This document shows positions 45,650 to 54,864 of a stretch of DNA of 64,000 bases, piece by piece (position 1 is the stretch's first letter; the number at the start of each line of letters is the position of its first letter). Below the pieces are notes generated by a model. That model made no database searches. It had not been told where the DNA came from and saw only the letters and a list, made by a program, of their open reading frames with translations. The position numbers and the translations under genes were made by a program. The stretch covers positions 248,001-312,000 of the forward strand of contig JADKJM010000005.1 in assembly GCA_016721005.1 (NCBI GenBank), given 5' to 3'. This stretch comes from Flavobacteriales bacterium (lineage in GTDB: Bacteria > Bacteroidota > Bacteroidia > Flavobacteriales_F > PHOS-HE28).

Positions 45650-45997
45650 ATGCCCTCCGCCCAGCTCACTCTTGCCCGCAAGCACCTGAGCGATGCCCAG
45701 CTCATCGCCTTCTTCCGCGAAGCGGCGTGGGAGGACGGCACACGTGCGCCGGGCAACCTGTGCGATGACCTGGACAAAGGCCGTACGCTGGATGGCATCT
45801 TCGAGCGGTACGACCCCGACCGCGAGGGGGGTTCGTTGGCCATCGAGCTGGAAGTGAAGAAGGTGGGTCCAAAGAAGTTCCGGATCACCTTCGGGTTCCA
45901 CGGTGCCCATGAAGGGGACGGCGGGGTCTGGAATGTGACCTACGATGCCAAGGGCAACCTCACCATGTGCGAGGCCGACAGCTTTTGGATCTGTTGA
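45650..45997 (+). CDS. Hypothetical protein
   Basis: I do not recognise a family for this 115-residue protein. It starts with a helical segment (LARKHLSDAQLIAFFREAAW), has a middle GNLCDDLDKGRTLDGIFERY, and ends with strands (SLAIELEVKKVGPKKFRITF and NVTYDAKGNLTMCEADSFW). A TACTTTC box at 45638-45644 lies 5 bases before the ATG, like those at other genes here. It has no signal or membrane segment and is probably cytoplasmic. It is flanked by REP-like repeats and the minisatellite region. Confidence 0.65.
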   Translation: MPSAQLTLARKHLSDAQLIAFFREAAWEDGTRAPGNLCDDLDKGRTLDGIFERYDPDREGGSLAIELEVKKVGPKKFRITFGFHGAHEGDGGVWNVTYDAKGNLTMCEADSFWIC

Positions 45998-46112
45998 GGG
46001 CGCTCTCCACCGCCACCCATTCGTATTCCCCTTCTGCTTTCATGGTGTTTTCAGTTCGTGTTGTTCATTCTCGTTCCACGCGGCGCGGGGTGGCGGCGGA
46101 GGGTCCTCTTCC

Positions 46113-46235
46113 ATGCATACATACACCAACCAACACCCCCAGCCGATGCCCAAGGAACAGCCGGTGCGCATTGCCGTGATCGAGGACCATGAACAGATGC
46201 GGAACGCCCTGGTGGCCTGCGTTGCGCGGTGTGCC
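46113..46235 (+). pseudogene. Response regulator N-terminal remnant
   Basis: From the ATG at 46113, or more likely the one at 46146, the frame reads PVRIAVIEDHEQMRNALVAC. This is the first strand and acidic pocket of a LuxR-type receiver domain (VIEDH holds two of the acidic residues). After about 30 residues the similarity stops and the frame runs into the 21-base minisatellite. The phosphoacceptor aspartate, the rest of the receiver and the DNA-binding domain are missing. It is a broken gene start. Confidence 0.6.
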
Positions 46236-46337
46236 GCGATCCACTCGGGCGCTTGCGCGATGCACGCACGGCGCGCGGCAATGCATTCACGCCTCGACAC
46301 GATCCACGCACGGCGCGAGACAATTCACTTACGGCGC

Positions 46338-46631
46338 GAGGCGATCCATTCACGGCCCGAGGCAATTCATTCACGACCCGAGGCGATCCATTCACGGCCC
46401 GAGGCAATTCATTCACGGCCCGAGGCAATTCATTCACGACCCGAGGCCATTCATTCACGACCCGAGGCGATCCATTCACGGCCCGAGGCAATTCATTCAC
46501 GGCCCGAGGCAATTCATTCACGACCCGAGGCAATTCATTCACGGCCCGGCGCCATTCATTCACGGCCCAAGACAATTCGTTCACGGCCCGAGGCCATTCA
46601 TTCATGGCCCGGGACAATCCGTTCACGCCCC
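46338..46631. repeat. 21-base minisatellite
   Basis: Fourteen clear tandem units of 21 bases run through this stretch, with four degenerate units before it from about 46257. The consensus is GAGGCAATTCATTCACGGCC plus one more C. Because the unit is a multiple of three and has no stop in several frames, it is open in all three forward frames (EAIHSRP, QFIHGPR or NSFTARG repeats) and on the reverse strand (NELPRAV). The units differ at a few positions, so it is not a recent clean expansion. It is not a CRISPR array, because there are no spacers. Confidence 0.9.
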
Positions 46632-46671
46632 CCTGGAGCGCGGGCCATGGTCCACTTACCCGCCCCGGCCC

Positions 46672-47028
46672 ATGCTTGATGGCGACAAGGCGTTGCTGGA
46701 ATCCACGGGATCCGAGTTGGCCAACACGCCAGAGCCCATCGGCAAACCCAACGCCCCGTTGATCCAGGAGGCCCGCATGACCGGTGAACCCGGTGAAGTG
46801 GAAGTCCTTTGGACCAAGGAGCGTGGCGCCGACAGCTACAACGTGTTCAGGACGCAGACCGATCCCGCTGGATCGAATGTGAAATGGGAGAACGTGGGCA
46901 CCACCACCAAGCGCCGCTTCACCATGGAGGGCATGGAAAGCCTGAAGCGCTACTGGTTCGCTGTACGCGCCGTGGGCGCGGCCGGCAGCAGCGTAATGAG
47001 CGACCCTGCGATCGGGGTGGCCGCGTAA
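46672..47028 (+). CDS. Truncated fibronectin type III domain protein
   Basis: The frame from the ATG at 46672 encodes 118 residues. A linker (STGSELANTPEPIGKPNAP) is followed by one FN3-like beta sandwich (GEVEVLWTKERGADSYNVFR, RYWFAVRAVGAAGSS). Proteins of this type in Bacteroidota usually have about 210 residues with a helical N-terminal half that is missing here, its place being taken by the minisatellite. The gene may be a remnant. The same frame is open upstream through the repeats, but that part has no family similarity. A terminator follows the stop. Confidence 0.6.
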   Translation: MLDGDKALLESTGSELANTPEPIGKPNAPLIQEARMTGEPGEVEVLWTKERGADSYNVFRTQTDPAGSNVKWENVGTTTKRRFTMEGMESLKRYWFAVRAVGAAGSSVMSDPAIGVAA

Positions 47029-47060
47029 GTGCCACGGACGATCACCTACTACGGACACGC

Positions 47061-47088
47061 AAAGCCCCGGCCGCCTCGCCGGGGCTTT
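47061..47088. terminator. Strong bidirectional terminator
   Basis: Eleven-base arms at 47061-47071 and 47078-47088 form a perfect GC-rich hairpin with a 6-base loop, flanked by A and T runs (AAAG and CTTTT). It lies between the convergent FN3-like gene and the beta-CASP gene and can serve both strands. Confidence 0.85.
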
Positions 47089-47125
47089 TGCGTTGCTACC
47101 CACACAGAAGCCCAACGCTCCCCCT

Positions 47126-48556
47126 CTACAACTCGAACCGCTCCCCTTTCCGCGGGATGCTCACCTCCTTGAACCCCTGCCCCACCAGGTTCTCCTTCAG
47201 CGCGAGCAGGGAGCGTTCCACCCCATGCACCAGGAACAGCCGCTTCACCTTTGCCGGGTTCTGGCACTTCAGGTAGCGCACCAGTTCGCCGCGATCGGCG
47301 TGGGCGCTGTAGAATTCCATCTTCCGCACGCTGGCACGCACCGGTACCTGCTCGTGCAGGATGTGTACCTCCTTCGCCCCCTCCAGCAGCGCACTGCCCA
47401 AGGTCCCCGGTGCGCAGAAACCCACCGCGAGCACGCCGTTCGCCGGGTCAGGAAGGCCGTGCAGGAGGTGGTGCCGCACGCGCCCGGCCTCCATCATGCC
47501 GCTGGCGGAGATCACGATGCAGGGCTTCTTGATCGTATTCAATTCCTTGCTGCGATCCGGGCTCCGCACGTACTCCACCCCCGGAAAATCGAACAGTTCG
47601 GGGTCCAGCCGCATTTCCTCACGCACCGCCGGGCGGAAGAGCTGGCCGTACTGCTGCACGATCTGCGTGGCGCTGATGGCCAACGGACTGTCCACGAATA
47701 CCGGTACGCGGGGCAAGCGGCCCGCATTGCTCAGTGCGTTCAAGGTGTACAGCAGCTCCTGCGTCTTGCCGATGCTGAAGGCGGGGATGATCAAGCGGCC
47801 ACCACGATCCACGCAGACCTCGATCACGTGGCGGAGCAACTCCTCCTCCGCCTCGGCCACCGGGGCATGATCACGATCGCCGTAGGTGCTCTCGCAAATG
47901 ATCACATCGGCCTGCCGGAAGGGTGCGGGTTCCGGCAACAGACGGTCCACGTAGCGGCCCACGTCGCCGCTGAAACTCAGCTTCAGCACGCGCTCACCGT
48001 CATCGATCTCCAGGTGTACGGCTGCGCTGCCCAGGATATGTCCGGCATCGGTATAGGTGAGGGTGATGCCCGGCGCGATGCCCACCGCTTCGCCATAGTC
48101 CGCGGTCCGGAACAACTGCATGGCGGGTGCCACATCGTCCGTGGTGTACAGCGGACCCGATTCCTCCGGCACACGCCCACGCTTCTTCGCACGTCTGGCA
48201 TCGAACGCGTAGTCGTACTCCTGGATGTGTGCGCTATCCACCAGCATGATCGTGCAGAGATCACGCGTGGCCGGTGTGCTCCAGATCGGTCCGGAGAATC
48301 CTTCGGCCACCAAGCGCGGGATCAAACCGCTGTGGTCGATGTGGGCGTGGCTCAACACAAGCACGTCGATCGCACCCGGGTCGAAGCCGAAGCGCCGATT
48401 GGGATCGCCCTTCGCCTCACGCACGGCCTCGCCTTGGAACATGCCGCAGTCCAATAGGATGCGCGAGGTGGTCCCGTCCCTGCGGGTGACCTGAAGAAGA
48501 TGCTTGCTGCCGGTGACCGTGCCTGCGGCACCATGACTGGTAAGAGAGATGGACAT
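47126..48556 (-). CDS. MBL-fold beta-CASP metallo-hydrolase (RNase-like)
   Basis: The 476-residue protein has the metallo-beta-lactamase motif SHAHIDHSG near residue 67, AGHILGSAAVHLEI, FSGDVGRY, a beta-CASP domain (ESTYGDRDH, PAFSIGKTQELLYTL, VDSPLAISAT, ISASGMMEAGRVRHHL) and a C-terminal RMMBL-type motif (FYSAHADRGELVRYL). This is the layout of bacterial beta-CASP ribonucleases and KH-less CPSF-like exoribonucleases, which process RNA. The substrate is not determined. I chose the ATG at 48556. A CACCTTTG box lies 4 bases upstream on the minus strand, suggesting a nearly leaderless message. Confidence 0.92.
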   Translation of the reverse strand: MSISLTSHGAAGTVTGSKHLLQVTRRDGTTSRILLDCGMFQGEAVREAKGDPNRRFGFDPGAIDVLVLSHAHIDHSGLIPRLVAEGFSGPIWSTPATRDLCTIMLVDSAHIQEYDYAFDARRAKKRGRVPEESGPLYTTDDVAPAMQLFRTADYGEAVGIAPGITLTYTDAGHILGSAAVHLEIDDGERVLKLSFSGDVGRYVDRLLPEPAPFRQADVIICESTYGDRDHAPVAEAEEELLRHVIEVCVDRGGRLIIPAFSIGKTQELLYTLNALSNAGRLPRVPVFVDSPLAISATQIVQQYGQLFRPAVREEMRLDPELFDFPGVEYVRSPDRSKELNTIKKPCIVISASGMMEAGRVRHHLLHGLPDPANGVLAVGFCAPGTLGSALLEGAKEVHILHEQVPVRASVRKMEFYSAHADRGELVRYLKCQNPAKVKRLFLVHGVERSLLALKENLVGQGFKEVSIPRKGERFEL

Positions 48557-48662
48557 GCGGCAAAGGTGGCAATGATATCGGTGTAGCACGGCCCATAGCG
48601 AAGAAGCGGGGTTCCGGTCGGAAGGACCCGGTCCGCACAGGGACCCATCCGCACCGATGCGG

Positions 48663-49145
48663 CTACACGGCAGGTTCCCTCAACCACTCCTTCGCAGCCT
48701 CCACGGAATCGAACACCTTCATCGGGAACTCCGGAGGGAACAGCGTGAAATAGGTGTTCACCACCGTATTCAGCACCCGGCTATCCACCATCACGGCCAC
48801 GGCGGTGAGGTTCTCCCGGTCATCATTGAAATGATCCGTGCGCAGCACCGCGGTCTCCCACTCCAATTCACCGGGAGCCACGAAGAGGATGGCGCCCTTG
48901 CCTCCCTTCATGAGTGATCTACGCACCTGCATGACCTCTCCGAACGCTTCCACGGTGATGCGTACATCCGGCTTGATGTGTACCTCCACCACGGAAGGAC
49001 TCTCACACAACACCCGGGCAAGGACCGTATCGGTTTCCTGGAGCATGGCGGTTGCCACGTCGAATGTCGCGATAATGATCGGCCCACGATCGTGTTTCCA
49101 GAAAAGAAGTTGCGAACCGTTCATCAAAGCGATGCCCGGGTTCAT
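48663..49145 (-). CDS. Hypothetical protein, STAS-like
   Basis: This 160-residue protein lacks a signal or membrane helix. It has alternating strands and helices: FDVATAMLQETDTVLARVLC, IKPDVRITVEAFGEVMQVRR, KGAILFVAPG and, near the end, a PPEFPMKVFDSVEAAKEWLR stretch. That layout, with a helix ending in EAAKEWL, is like DUF7793/STAS-like proteins found as small stand-alone genes in Bacteroidota. I am not certain of the family. The start could also be the methionine eight residues in. It is divergent from the TonB receptor gene. Confidence 0.6.
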   Translation of the reverse strand: MNPGIALMNGSQLLFWKHDRGPIIIATFDVATAMLQETDTVLARVLCESPSVVEVHIKPDVRITVEAFGEVMQVRRSLMKGGKGAILFVAPGELEWETAVLRTDHFNDDRENLTAVAVMVDSRVLNTVVNTYFTLFPPEFPMKVFDSVEAAKEWLREPAV

Positions 49146-49230
49146 CCTGGATCGGGAGCGACTCGGAACTTACCGGGTTGCGCGCTGGAATGTGTACACC
49201 GGCTTGCCATGCTGAATACATTGCCGCACC

Positions 49231-49238
49231 TATCTTGG
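49231..49238 (+). promoter_or_regulatory. Putative Bacteroidota -7 box
   Basis: TATCTTGG matches seven of eight positions of TAnnTTTG and ends 21 bases before the TonB receptor ATG at 49260. Confidence 0.45.
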
Positions 49239-49259
49239 AGCCGCACCTCCCTGTCCGGA

Positions 49260-52163
49260 ATGAACATCCTTTCACGCGCACTCGCTGTCCTGCTGCCTTG
49301 TTGCCTTGGTTCGGTGCTATGCGCGCAGCAATACAAACTGCGCGGGGTGATCTCCGATGCCAACACCGGTGAAACGCTCATCGGTGCGAACGTGATCCTG
49401 AAGGGTACCACCAATGGCACGGTCACGGACGTGGATGGAAAGTTCGAACTCGGGGTGAATGAACTTCCGCCGTACACGATCGTGATCAGCTACATCGGCT
49501 ACAACTCCTTGGAGGTGGAGGTGAAGAGCCTGGATAAGGAATTGAAGTTCAAACTGAGCACCGATCAAGTGCTGCTCGGCGAGGCGGAGGTGATCGGCAG
49601 CCGCATCAGCGACAAGCAGAAGCAAGCGCCGCTCACCGTGGAGAGCATGGATGTGCTAGCCATCCGCGAAGCGCCGAGCGGTGATTTCTACGAAAGCCTC
49701 GGCACCTTGAAGGGCGTGGATATGACGGCCGCGAGCATGGGCTTCAAGGTCATCAACACGCGGGGCTTCAACAGCACCAGCCCCGTGCGTTCGCTGCAAC
49801 TGATCGATGGCGTGGACAACCAAAGCCCCGGCCTCAACTTCTCGCTGGGCAATTTCCTCGGCGCAAGCGATCTGGACGTGATGAAGGTGGATGTGATCGC
49901 GGGTGCGAGCACGGCCTACTTCGGTCCGGGGGCCTTCAATGGCGTGGTGAATATGACCACCAAGAGCCCGTGGTTGTTCCCCGGCTTGAGCGTGAGTGCC
50001 AAGGTGGGTGAACGCGACCTGCTGGAAGGTGCAGTCCGCTGGGCGCAGGTGTTCAAGGACGCGGATGGCAAGAACCGCTTCGCGTACAAGCTGAACCTAT
50101 ACAGCTTGAAGGCCACGGACTGGTTCGCGCAGGATTACAACGCCACCACCAATTCCCCTACAAGCACCAAGAACCCGGGGGGCTTCGATGCGGTGAACAC
50201 CTACGGAGATGAGTTCATCAATCCGCAGACGGACTTCTCCAGGGATATCGCCGACCGAAGGAACTATCCCGGTCTTGGCCTTTACATACGACCCGGTTAC
50301 CGTGAGCAGGATCTGGTGAACTACGGGACCGATAACCTCAAGGCCGGGGCTTCCGTCCACTACAAGATCACCGATAGCATCGAGGTGATCGTAGCGGGGA
50401 ACTACAGTCGTGGGAGTACGGTGTACCAAGGTGAGAACCGCTACCGCTTGAAGGATGTGCAGTTCCACCAGGAGCGCATCGAATTACGGCGTGAGGGCAA
50501 GTGGTTCGTCCGTGGGTACCTGACCGGCGAGGATGCCGGTAATACGTATGACATCTTCACCACCGGTGTTCGTTTGCAGGAGGCTGGCGGCGATTATGTG
50601 AAATGGCTCACGGCATACTACACCGCATGGCAGGATCAGGCCGTGCCGTACATCCAACAGCGTGATCCGGGCTTCCTCACGGTCAGTCAGGCCATCGTCC
50701 AGGGTTACACCGAACAGACCTATGATGCGTACATCACCCAATACGTGGCCGATCACAACACGCTGTTCACCGCCCTGCATGACAAGATCGGGGCACAGGT
50801 CGCGCTGATCGATGATGCGTTCCTGGACCCCTACTACGTGGTCGGCACCCAACGCTTCGACGATAAGTTGGCGGAGATCAAGAACAAGCGATTCACCGAA
50901 GGAGGATCGCGCTTCTTCGATCAGTCACAGCTGGCACACGCCATGGGTGAGTACCGGTTCAGCCCGTTGCGGTCCATCCGCCCGAAAGGGCAGGTCGTTC
51001 TGGGAGGGAACATCCGCCAATACCTGCCGAACAGTGCGGGCACCATCTTCCGCGACACCGGGGATGTGGTGATCAAGAACCGCGAGGGCGGCATGTATCT
51101 AGGCTTGGAGGATGTGTTCATGCAGGACAAGCTGAAAGCCACCGCCACCTTGCGCGTGGACAAGAACCAGAACTTCGACTACCTCCCATCGCCTGCCGCC
51201 TCATTCGTGTACACCCCGCGCCAGGACCGGGTGTTCCGCGTGTCCTTCAGCAGCGCCATCCGCAACCCGACGCTCGCGGATCAGTACCTCTACTACAACG
51301 TCGGGCGTGCCATCCTGCTCGGCAATGTCAATGGCCAGTTCGAAAAGGGACGGGACAGCCTGATCACCATCGACAGTTTCGATCAGTACCGCCAAACATC
51401 GGGAGCGAACCTGATCCCCGGCTTGGCCAAATTGGATTACTTCAACGTGGACCGTGTGCGCCCCGAGCAGGTGCGGACCATAGAGGTCGGCTATCGCGCC
51501 ACACACTTTGAAAAATTCTATGTGGACGCCAGTGCCTACAGCAGTTGGTACACGGACTTCATCGGCTACATCATCGGCCTATCGGCGAAATTCGACCCCA
51601 GTGGCTTCCCGATCGGCGGGATCCAAGCCTACCGTTTAGCGGCGAATGCGACCAGCTTGGTGCGGACGCAGGGCGCGAACGTGGGGGTGAGCTATTTCCG
51701 TAAGCGATTGACCTATGGGGTGAATTACAGCTACAACCAATTGGTCAGTGGGAATGATGACCCGATCATCCCTGCATTCAATACCCCACAGAACAAATTC
51801 AACCTGAGCTTCACCGCGCATGACATGAAAGTGCCCTTCACCGACAAGCCCAACCTCGGTTTCGGGATAAACTGGAAATATGTGGAGGGCTTCACCTTCA
51901 CGGGTTCGCCGCAGTTCACCGGACCGATCCCGAGCTACGACATGGTGGATGCACAGGTGAACGTGAAATTCCCCGGACAACACCTCACCGTGAAACTGGG
52001 CGCGAGCAATATCCTTGGCCTGGTCCCTCTTCTGGATCCGGATGTGCCTGCTTCCGAACGGTTGGACCGGGCCTTCGATAACCGTGTACTCATGGTATTC
52101 GGTGGTCCGAACGTGGGTCGCCTGGGTTATCTACAACTCATCTACGAGTTGGATAAGCGTTAG
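49260..52163 (+). CDS. TonB-dependent receptor with carboxypeptidase-like domain
   Basis: The 967-residue outer-membrane protein has a signal peptide (residues 1-22), a carboxypeptidase-D-like regulatory domain at about 23-105 (YKLRGVISDANTGETLIGAN, DVDGKFELGVNELPPYT), a plug domain (VRSLQLIDGVDNQSPGLNF, DVIAGASTAYFGPGAFNGVV) and a 22-strand barrel that ends with GRLGYLQLIYELDKR. It should import a large substrate with energy from TonB. There is no SusD partner beside it, so a glycan is less certain. I chose the ATG at 49260; longer frames upstream overlap the divergent gene. Confidence 0.93.
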   Translation: MNILSRALAVLLPCCLGSVLCAQQYKLRGVISDANTGETLIGANVILKGTTNGTVTDVDGKFELGVNELPPYTIVISYIGYNSLEVEVKSLDKELKFKLSTDQVLLGEAEVIGSRISDKQKQAPLTVESMDVLAIREAPSGDFYESLGTLKGVDMTAASMGFKVINTRGFNSTSPVRSLQLIDGVDNQSPGLNFSLGNFLGASDLDVMKVDVIAGASTAYFGPGAFNGVVNMTTKSPWLFPGLSVSAKVGERDLLEGAVRWAQVFKDADGKNRFAYKLNLYSLKATDWFAQDYNATTNSPTSTKNPGGFDAVNTYGDEFINPQTDFSRDIADRRNYPGLGLYIRPGYREQDLVNYGTDNLKAGASVHYKITDSIEVIVAGNYSRGSTVYQGENRYRLKDVQFHQERIELRREGKWFVRGYLTGEDAGNTYDIFTTGVRLQEAGGDYVKWLTAYYTAWQDQAVPYIQQRDPGFLTVSQAIVQGYTEQTYDAYITQYVADHNTLFTALHDKIGAQVALIDDAFLDPYYVVGTQRFDDKLAEIKNKRFTEGGSRFFDQSQLAHAMGEYRFSPLRSIRPKGQVVLGGNIRQYLPNSAGTIFRDTGDVVIKNREGGMYLGLEDVFMQDKLKATATLRVDKNQNFDYLPSPAASFVYTPRQDRVFRVSFSSAIRNPTLADQYLYYNVGRAILLGNVNGQFEKGRDSLITIDSFDQYRQTSGANLIPGLAKLDYFNVDRVRPEQVRTIEVGYRATHFEKFYVDASAYSSWYTDFIGYIIGLSAKFDPSGFPIGGIQAYRLAANATSLVRTQGANVGVSYFRKRLTYGVNYSYNQLVSGNDDPIIPAFNTPQNKFNLSFTAHDMKVPFTDKPNLGFGINWKYVEGFTFTGSPQFTGPIPSYDMVDAQVNVKFPGQHLTVKLGASNILGLVPLLDPDVPASERLDRAFDNRVLMVFGGPNVGRLGYLQLIYELDKR

Positions 52164-52280
52164 TGCCGCAACGCCGGGGTCCTCGCCTAGTTCAGCGTAT
52201 CGCCTGTTCGGGAGGTCCGGCAGTGTTTCGAATGCATTGTTCCGCCACCTACCTTAGCCTGCCATAAACCAACGGATCAA

Positions 52281-53960
52281 ATGAAACGAACCATACCCTT
52301 AACCCTAGTAGCACTGGCAATCGGCTTGGGCACTGCGGCGAGCGCGCAGCGCTACCTCACCGAGGTGTTCAGCGATGCCAACTTGACGATCACGCCTGAC
52401 GTGACGTACGGTACCAACATCGATTTCCTCACCAGCAACTTCGCTTCCCCTCTTGTCCCGACCGACATAGGCACTTTGCAGACGCTCGTGAGCACCATGC
52501 AGCCCATCCCCGCTCCGTATTTCGATCCGGCCGATGGAAGCACTGCGGTGAAAGTGACCAATATCCGCATGGATGTCTATCAGCCGAGCCAGGGCGTGGA
52601 TGTGCTGACCGCACGTCCGTTGGTGATCTACCTGCACACCGGCAATGCGCTGCCCCCACCCATCAATGGCAGTCCGAACGGCGCTCGCAAGGACAGCACG
52701 GCGGTGGAGATCTGTAAGCGCATGGCGCGTCGCGGTTATGTGGCGGTGAGCATGAGCTATCGTTTGGGTTGGAACCCACTCGCCACCACCGAGATCGCGC
52801 GCCGTGCAAGTCTTTTGAACGCCGTTTACCGTGCGTTGCAGGATGTACGGGAGTGTACCCGCGTTCTGAAAGCCGATGCCGCAGGCGCGAATACCTATGC
52901 GATCGATCCCAACAAGATCATCGTTCTAGGTGAAGGGACCGGTGGATACATCGCACTTGCGAATGCTACCTTGGATAACCCTGCTGAGCTTTTCATCGAG
53001 AAGTTCCGTCTCGACCCCTTCGATCCGACCGTTAGCGTTGTCGACACCGCGCAAGTGGGCAACATATACGGCTACAACGGTGCGCTTACCTTATACCGTC
53101 CCAACGGGCAGAATGCGACCGCCCAGTTCTGTGTGAACATGGGCGGCGCACTGGCCGATTCGACCTGGCTTGCCGCTGGTGATGCTCCCATGGTGGCCTT
53201 CCACACGGTGTTCGATCCCTTCGCACCCTTTACGGATGGCATCGTGATCGTGCCCACCACCGGCGGACCTGTGGTGAATGTGCAAGGCAGCAACTACTTC
53301 ATGCGCTTGGTGAACCAATTCGGCAACAACAACAGCTTCGTGAACCTGCCGAACAGCGATCCTTTCACTGCGCGTGCTCGCGCACTATATGGGACTACGC
53401 AGACGCACGGCACCAATGCGGTGACCATCAACACCAATGTGGAAGGTCTTTTCCCGATGGTACGTCCGCTTTGGCCCGCACCCGCTCAGGAAGAAGCAAG
53501 CCCTTGGCAGTTCTGGGATCAGAATTCCGCGCTCGCACAAACCGTCGTGAGCGCTGGTCCTCCGCCTATCACAGCGAACATCGCCAGCTTGGCGAGCAAC
53601 CCCGATATGAGTCCGACGAAAGCCCGTACGTACATCGATACGGTCATGGCATACCTCAACCCACGGATCGTGTGCGCGCTGCAACTCGGACCGTGCTCGC
53701 TCGTTGGTATCGACGAGGAAGCTTCCTCCTCTGCTGTGGAGGTGTGGCCGAACCCTGCCACCGAGAACTTCACGGTGAACAGCGGCAACACCATCGTGCG
53801 CCGCTATCGTGTGCTCGACATCAACGGTCGTGAGGTGGCCACCAACTCGGTGAACGCTGCGCGCTTCACCGTAGCACGCAACGGCCTGGCACCCGGCACC
53901 TACTTCCTCGAACTCACCCTGAATGATGGGCGACTCGTGCGGAAGGTGATGCTGGATTGA
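52281..53960 (+). CDS. Carboxylesterase-fold protein with T9SS type A tail
   Basis: The 559-residue secreted protein has a signal peptide (GLGTAASAQ), then an alpha/beta-hydrolase core: YLHTGNALPPP for the oxyanion region, GYVAVSMSYRLGWNPL, and the nucleophile-elbow position VLGEGTGGYIAL. Where a carboxylesterase has GxSxG the sequence is GEGTG, so the usual serine is missing. The C-terminal 85 residues are a type A sorting domain (VWPNPATENFTV, GLAPGTYFLELTL). It may be a binding protein or an inactive homolog. A TACCTTAG box lies 23 bases before the ATG. Confidence 0.85.
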   Translation: MKRTIPLTLVALAIGLGTAASAQRYLTEVFSDANLTITPDVTYGTNIDFLTSNFASPLVPTDIGTLQTLVSTMQPIPAPYFDPADGSTAVKVTNIRMDVYQPSQGVDVLTARPLVIYLHTGNALPPPINGSPNGARKDSTAVEICKRMARRGYVAVSMSYRLGWNPLATTEIARRASLLNAVYRALQDVRECTRVLKADAAGANTYAIDPNKIIVLGEGTGGYIALANATLDNPAELFIEKFRLDPFDPTVSVVDTAQVGNIYGYNGALTLYRPNGQNATAQFCVNMGGALADSTWLAAGDAPMVAFHTVFDPFAPFTDGIVIVPTTGGPVVNVQGSNYFMRLVNQFGNNNSFVNLPNSDPFTARARALYGTTQTHGTNAVTINTNVEGLFPMVRPLWPAPAQEEASPWQFWDQNSALAQTVVSAGPPPITANIASLASNPDMSPTKARTYIDTVMAYLNPRIVCALQLGPCSLVGIDEEASSSAVEVWPNPATENFTVNSGNTIVRRYRVLDINGREVATNSVNAARFTVARNGLAPGTYFLELTLNDGRLVRKVMLD

Positions 53961-53981
53961 TCACCCACACTTCTCAAGAGA

Positions 53982-54003
53982 AGGGCTACCCACGGGTGGC
54001 CCT
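53982..54003 (+). terminator. Rho-independent terminator
   Basis: Ten-base arms at 53982-53991 and 53994-54003 pair with one G-U pair and a tiny loop, followed by TTTCTTT. It ends the esterase-fold gene and lies only 13 bases before the murQ ATG, so the following gene must have its own promoter close by; TTTCTTTG at 54004-54011 is a candidate. Confidence 0.65.
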
Positions 54004-54016
54004 TTTCTTTGTCCCC

Positions 54017-54829
54017 ATGTCCCGGATCACAGAACAGCCTTCGAACTACAACGACCTCGAGCAGATGAGCACGAGGGAACTTCTTCGCAACATCAACGCG
54101 GAGGATCGACACGTGCCGGAGGCGATCGCCGAAGTGATCCCCGCGATCGAAGCGCTGGTGGATGCGATCACCGAACGTATGCAGCGTGGTGGTCGGTTGT
54201 TCTACCTCGGCGCAGGAACGAGCGGGCGTTTGGGGATCGTGGATGCGAGCGAGTGCCCGCCCACCTTCGGTGTGCCGCACGGCCTCGTCGTTGGATTGAT
54301 CGCTGGTGGCGACAACGCGATACGCAAGGCGGTTGAATTCGCGGAGGATGATCGCGAACAAGGTTGGAAGGACCTACAGGAACATGCGGTCGGCGCGGAG
54401 GATACCGTGATCGGCATCGCCGCGAGCGGTAGCACACCATACGTGGTGGGTGCCTTGGAACAATGCAATGCGAATGGGATCCTCACGGGTTGCATCACCT
54501 GCAATCCGGATAGTCCATTGGCGGGGGTGGCGAAGCATCCCATCGTCGTGGTGGTAGGTCCTGAATTCGTGACCGGAAGCACCCGTATGAAGAGCGGCAC
54601 CGCGCAGAAGTTGGTCTTGAACATGATCAGCACAAGCGTGATGATCAAGCTCGGTCGGGTGAAAGGCAACCGCATGGTGGACATGCAACTGAGCAACAAC
54701 AAGCTCATCGACCGCGGCACACGTATGGTGATGGATGGCCTTAACGTGGATTACGAAACGGCGAACGGCTTGCTGAAACGCCACGGAAGTGTGCGCAAAG
54801 CCGTGGAATTCGGAGCCACAGGGCAATGA
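54017..54829 (+). CDS. murQ: N-acetylmuramic acid 6-phosphate etherase
   Basis: The 270-residue protein is a SIS-fold enzyme that cleaves the lactyl ether of MurNAc-6-phosphate, giving GlcNAc-6-phosphate and lactate in cell-wall recycling. The signatures are GAGTSGRLGIVDASECPPTF, IAGGDNAI, GIAASGSTPYV and GPEFVTGSTRMKSGTAQK. It is slightly shorter than the typical 300 residues because the C-terminal helical part is reduced. The ATG at 54017 comes directly after a terminator. No anmK or permease is adjacent. Confidence 0.93.
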   Translation: MSRITEQPSNYNDLEQMSTRELLRNINAEDRHVPEAIAEVIPAIEALVDAITERMQRGGRLFYLGAGTSGRLGIVDASECPPTFGVPHGLVVGLIAGGDNAIRKAVEFAEDDREQGWKDLQEHAVGAEDTVIGIAASGSTPYVVGALEQCNANGILTGCITCNPDSPLAGVAKHPIVVVVGPEFVTGSTRMKSGTAQKLVLNMISTSVMIKLGRVKGNRMVDMQLSNNKLIDRGTRMVMDGLNVDYETANGLLKRHGSVRKAVEFGATGQ

Positions 54830-54864
54830 TCCACCCCCGAACCGCGTACTTGCACCGGACCGAT

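Noticed and set aside
46338..46631. Possible CRISPR array
   Set aside because: The repeats are directly adjacent with no unique spacers and no cas genes are nearby.
46051..47115. Minus-strand frame of 354 codons through the minisatellite
   Set aside because: It stays open only because the 21-base unit is stop-free in several frames; no domain is visible at either end.
47093..48457. Open frame of 454 codons on the plus strand over the beta-CASP gene
   Set aside because: The minus strand holds all beta-CASP motifs; the plus frame has no recognisable domain.
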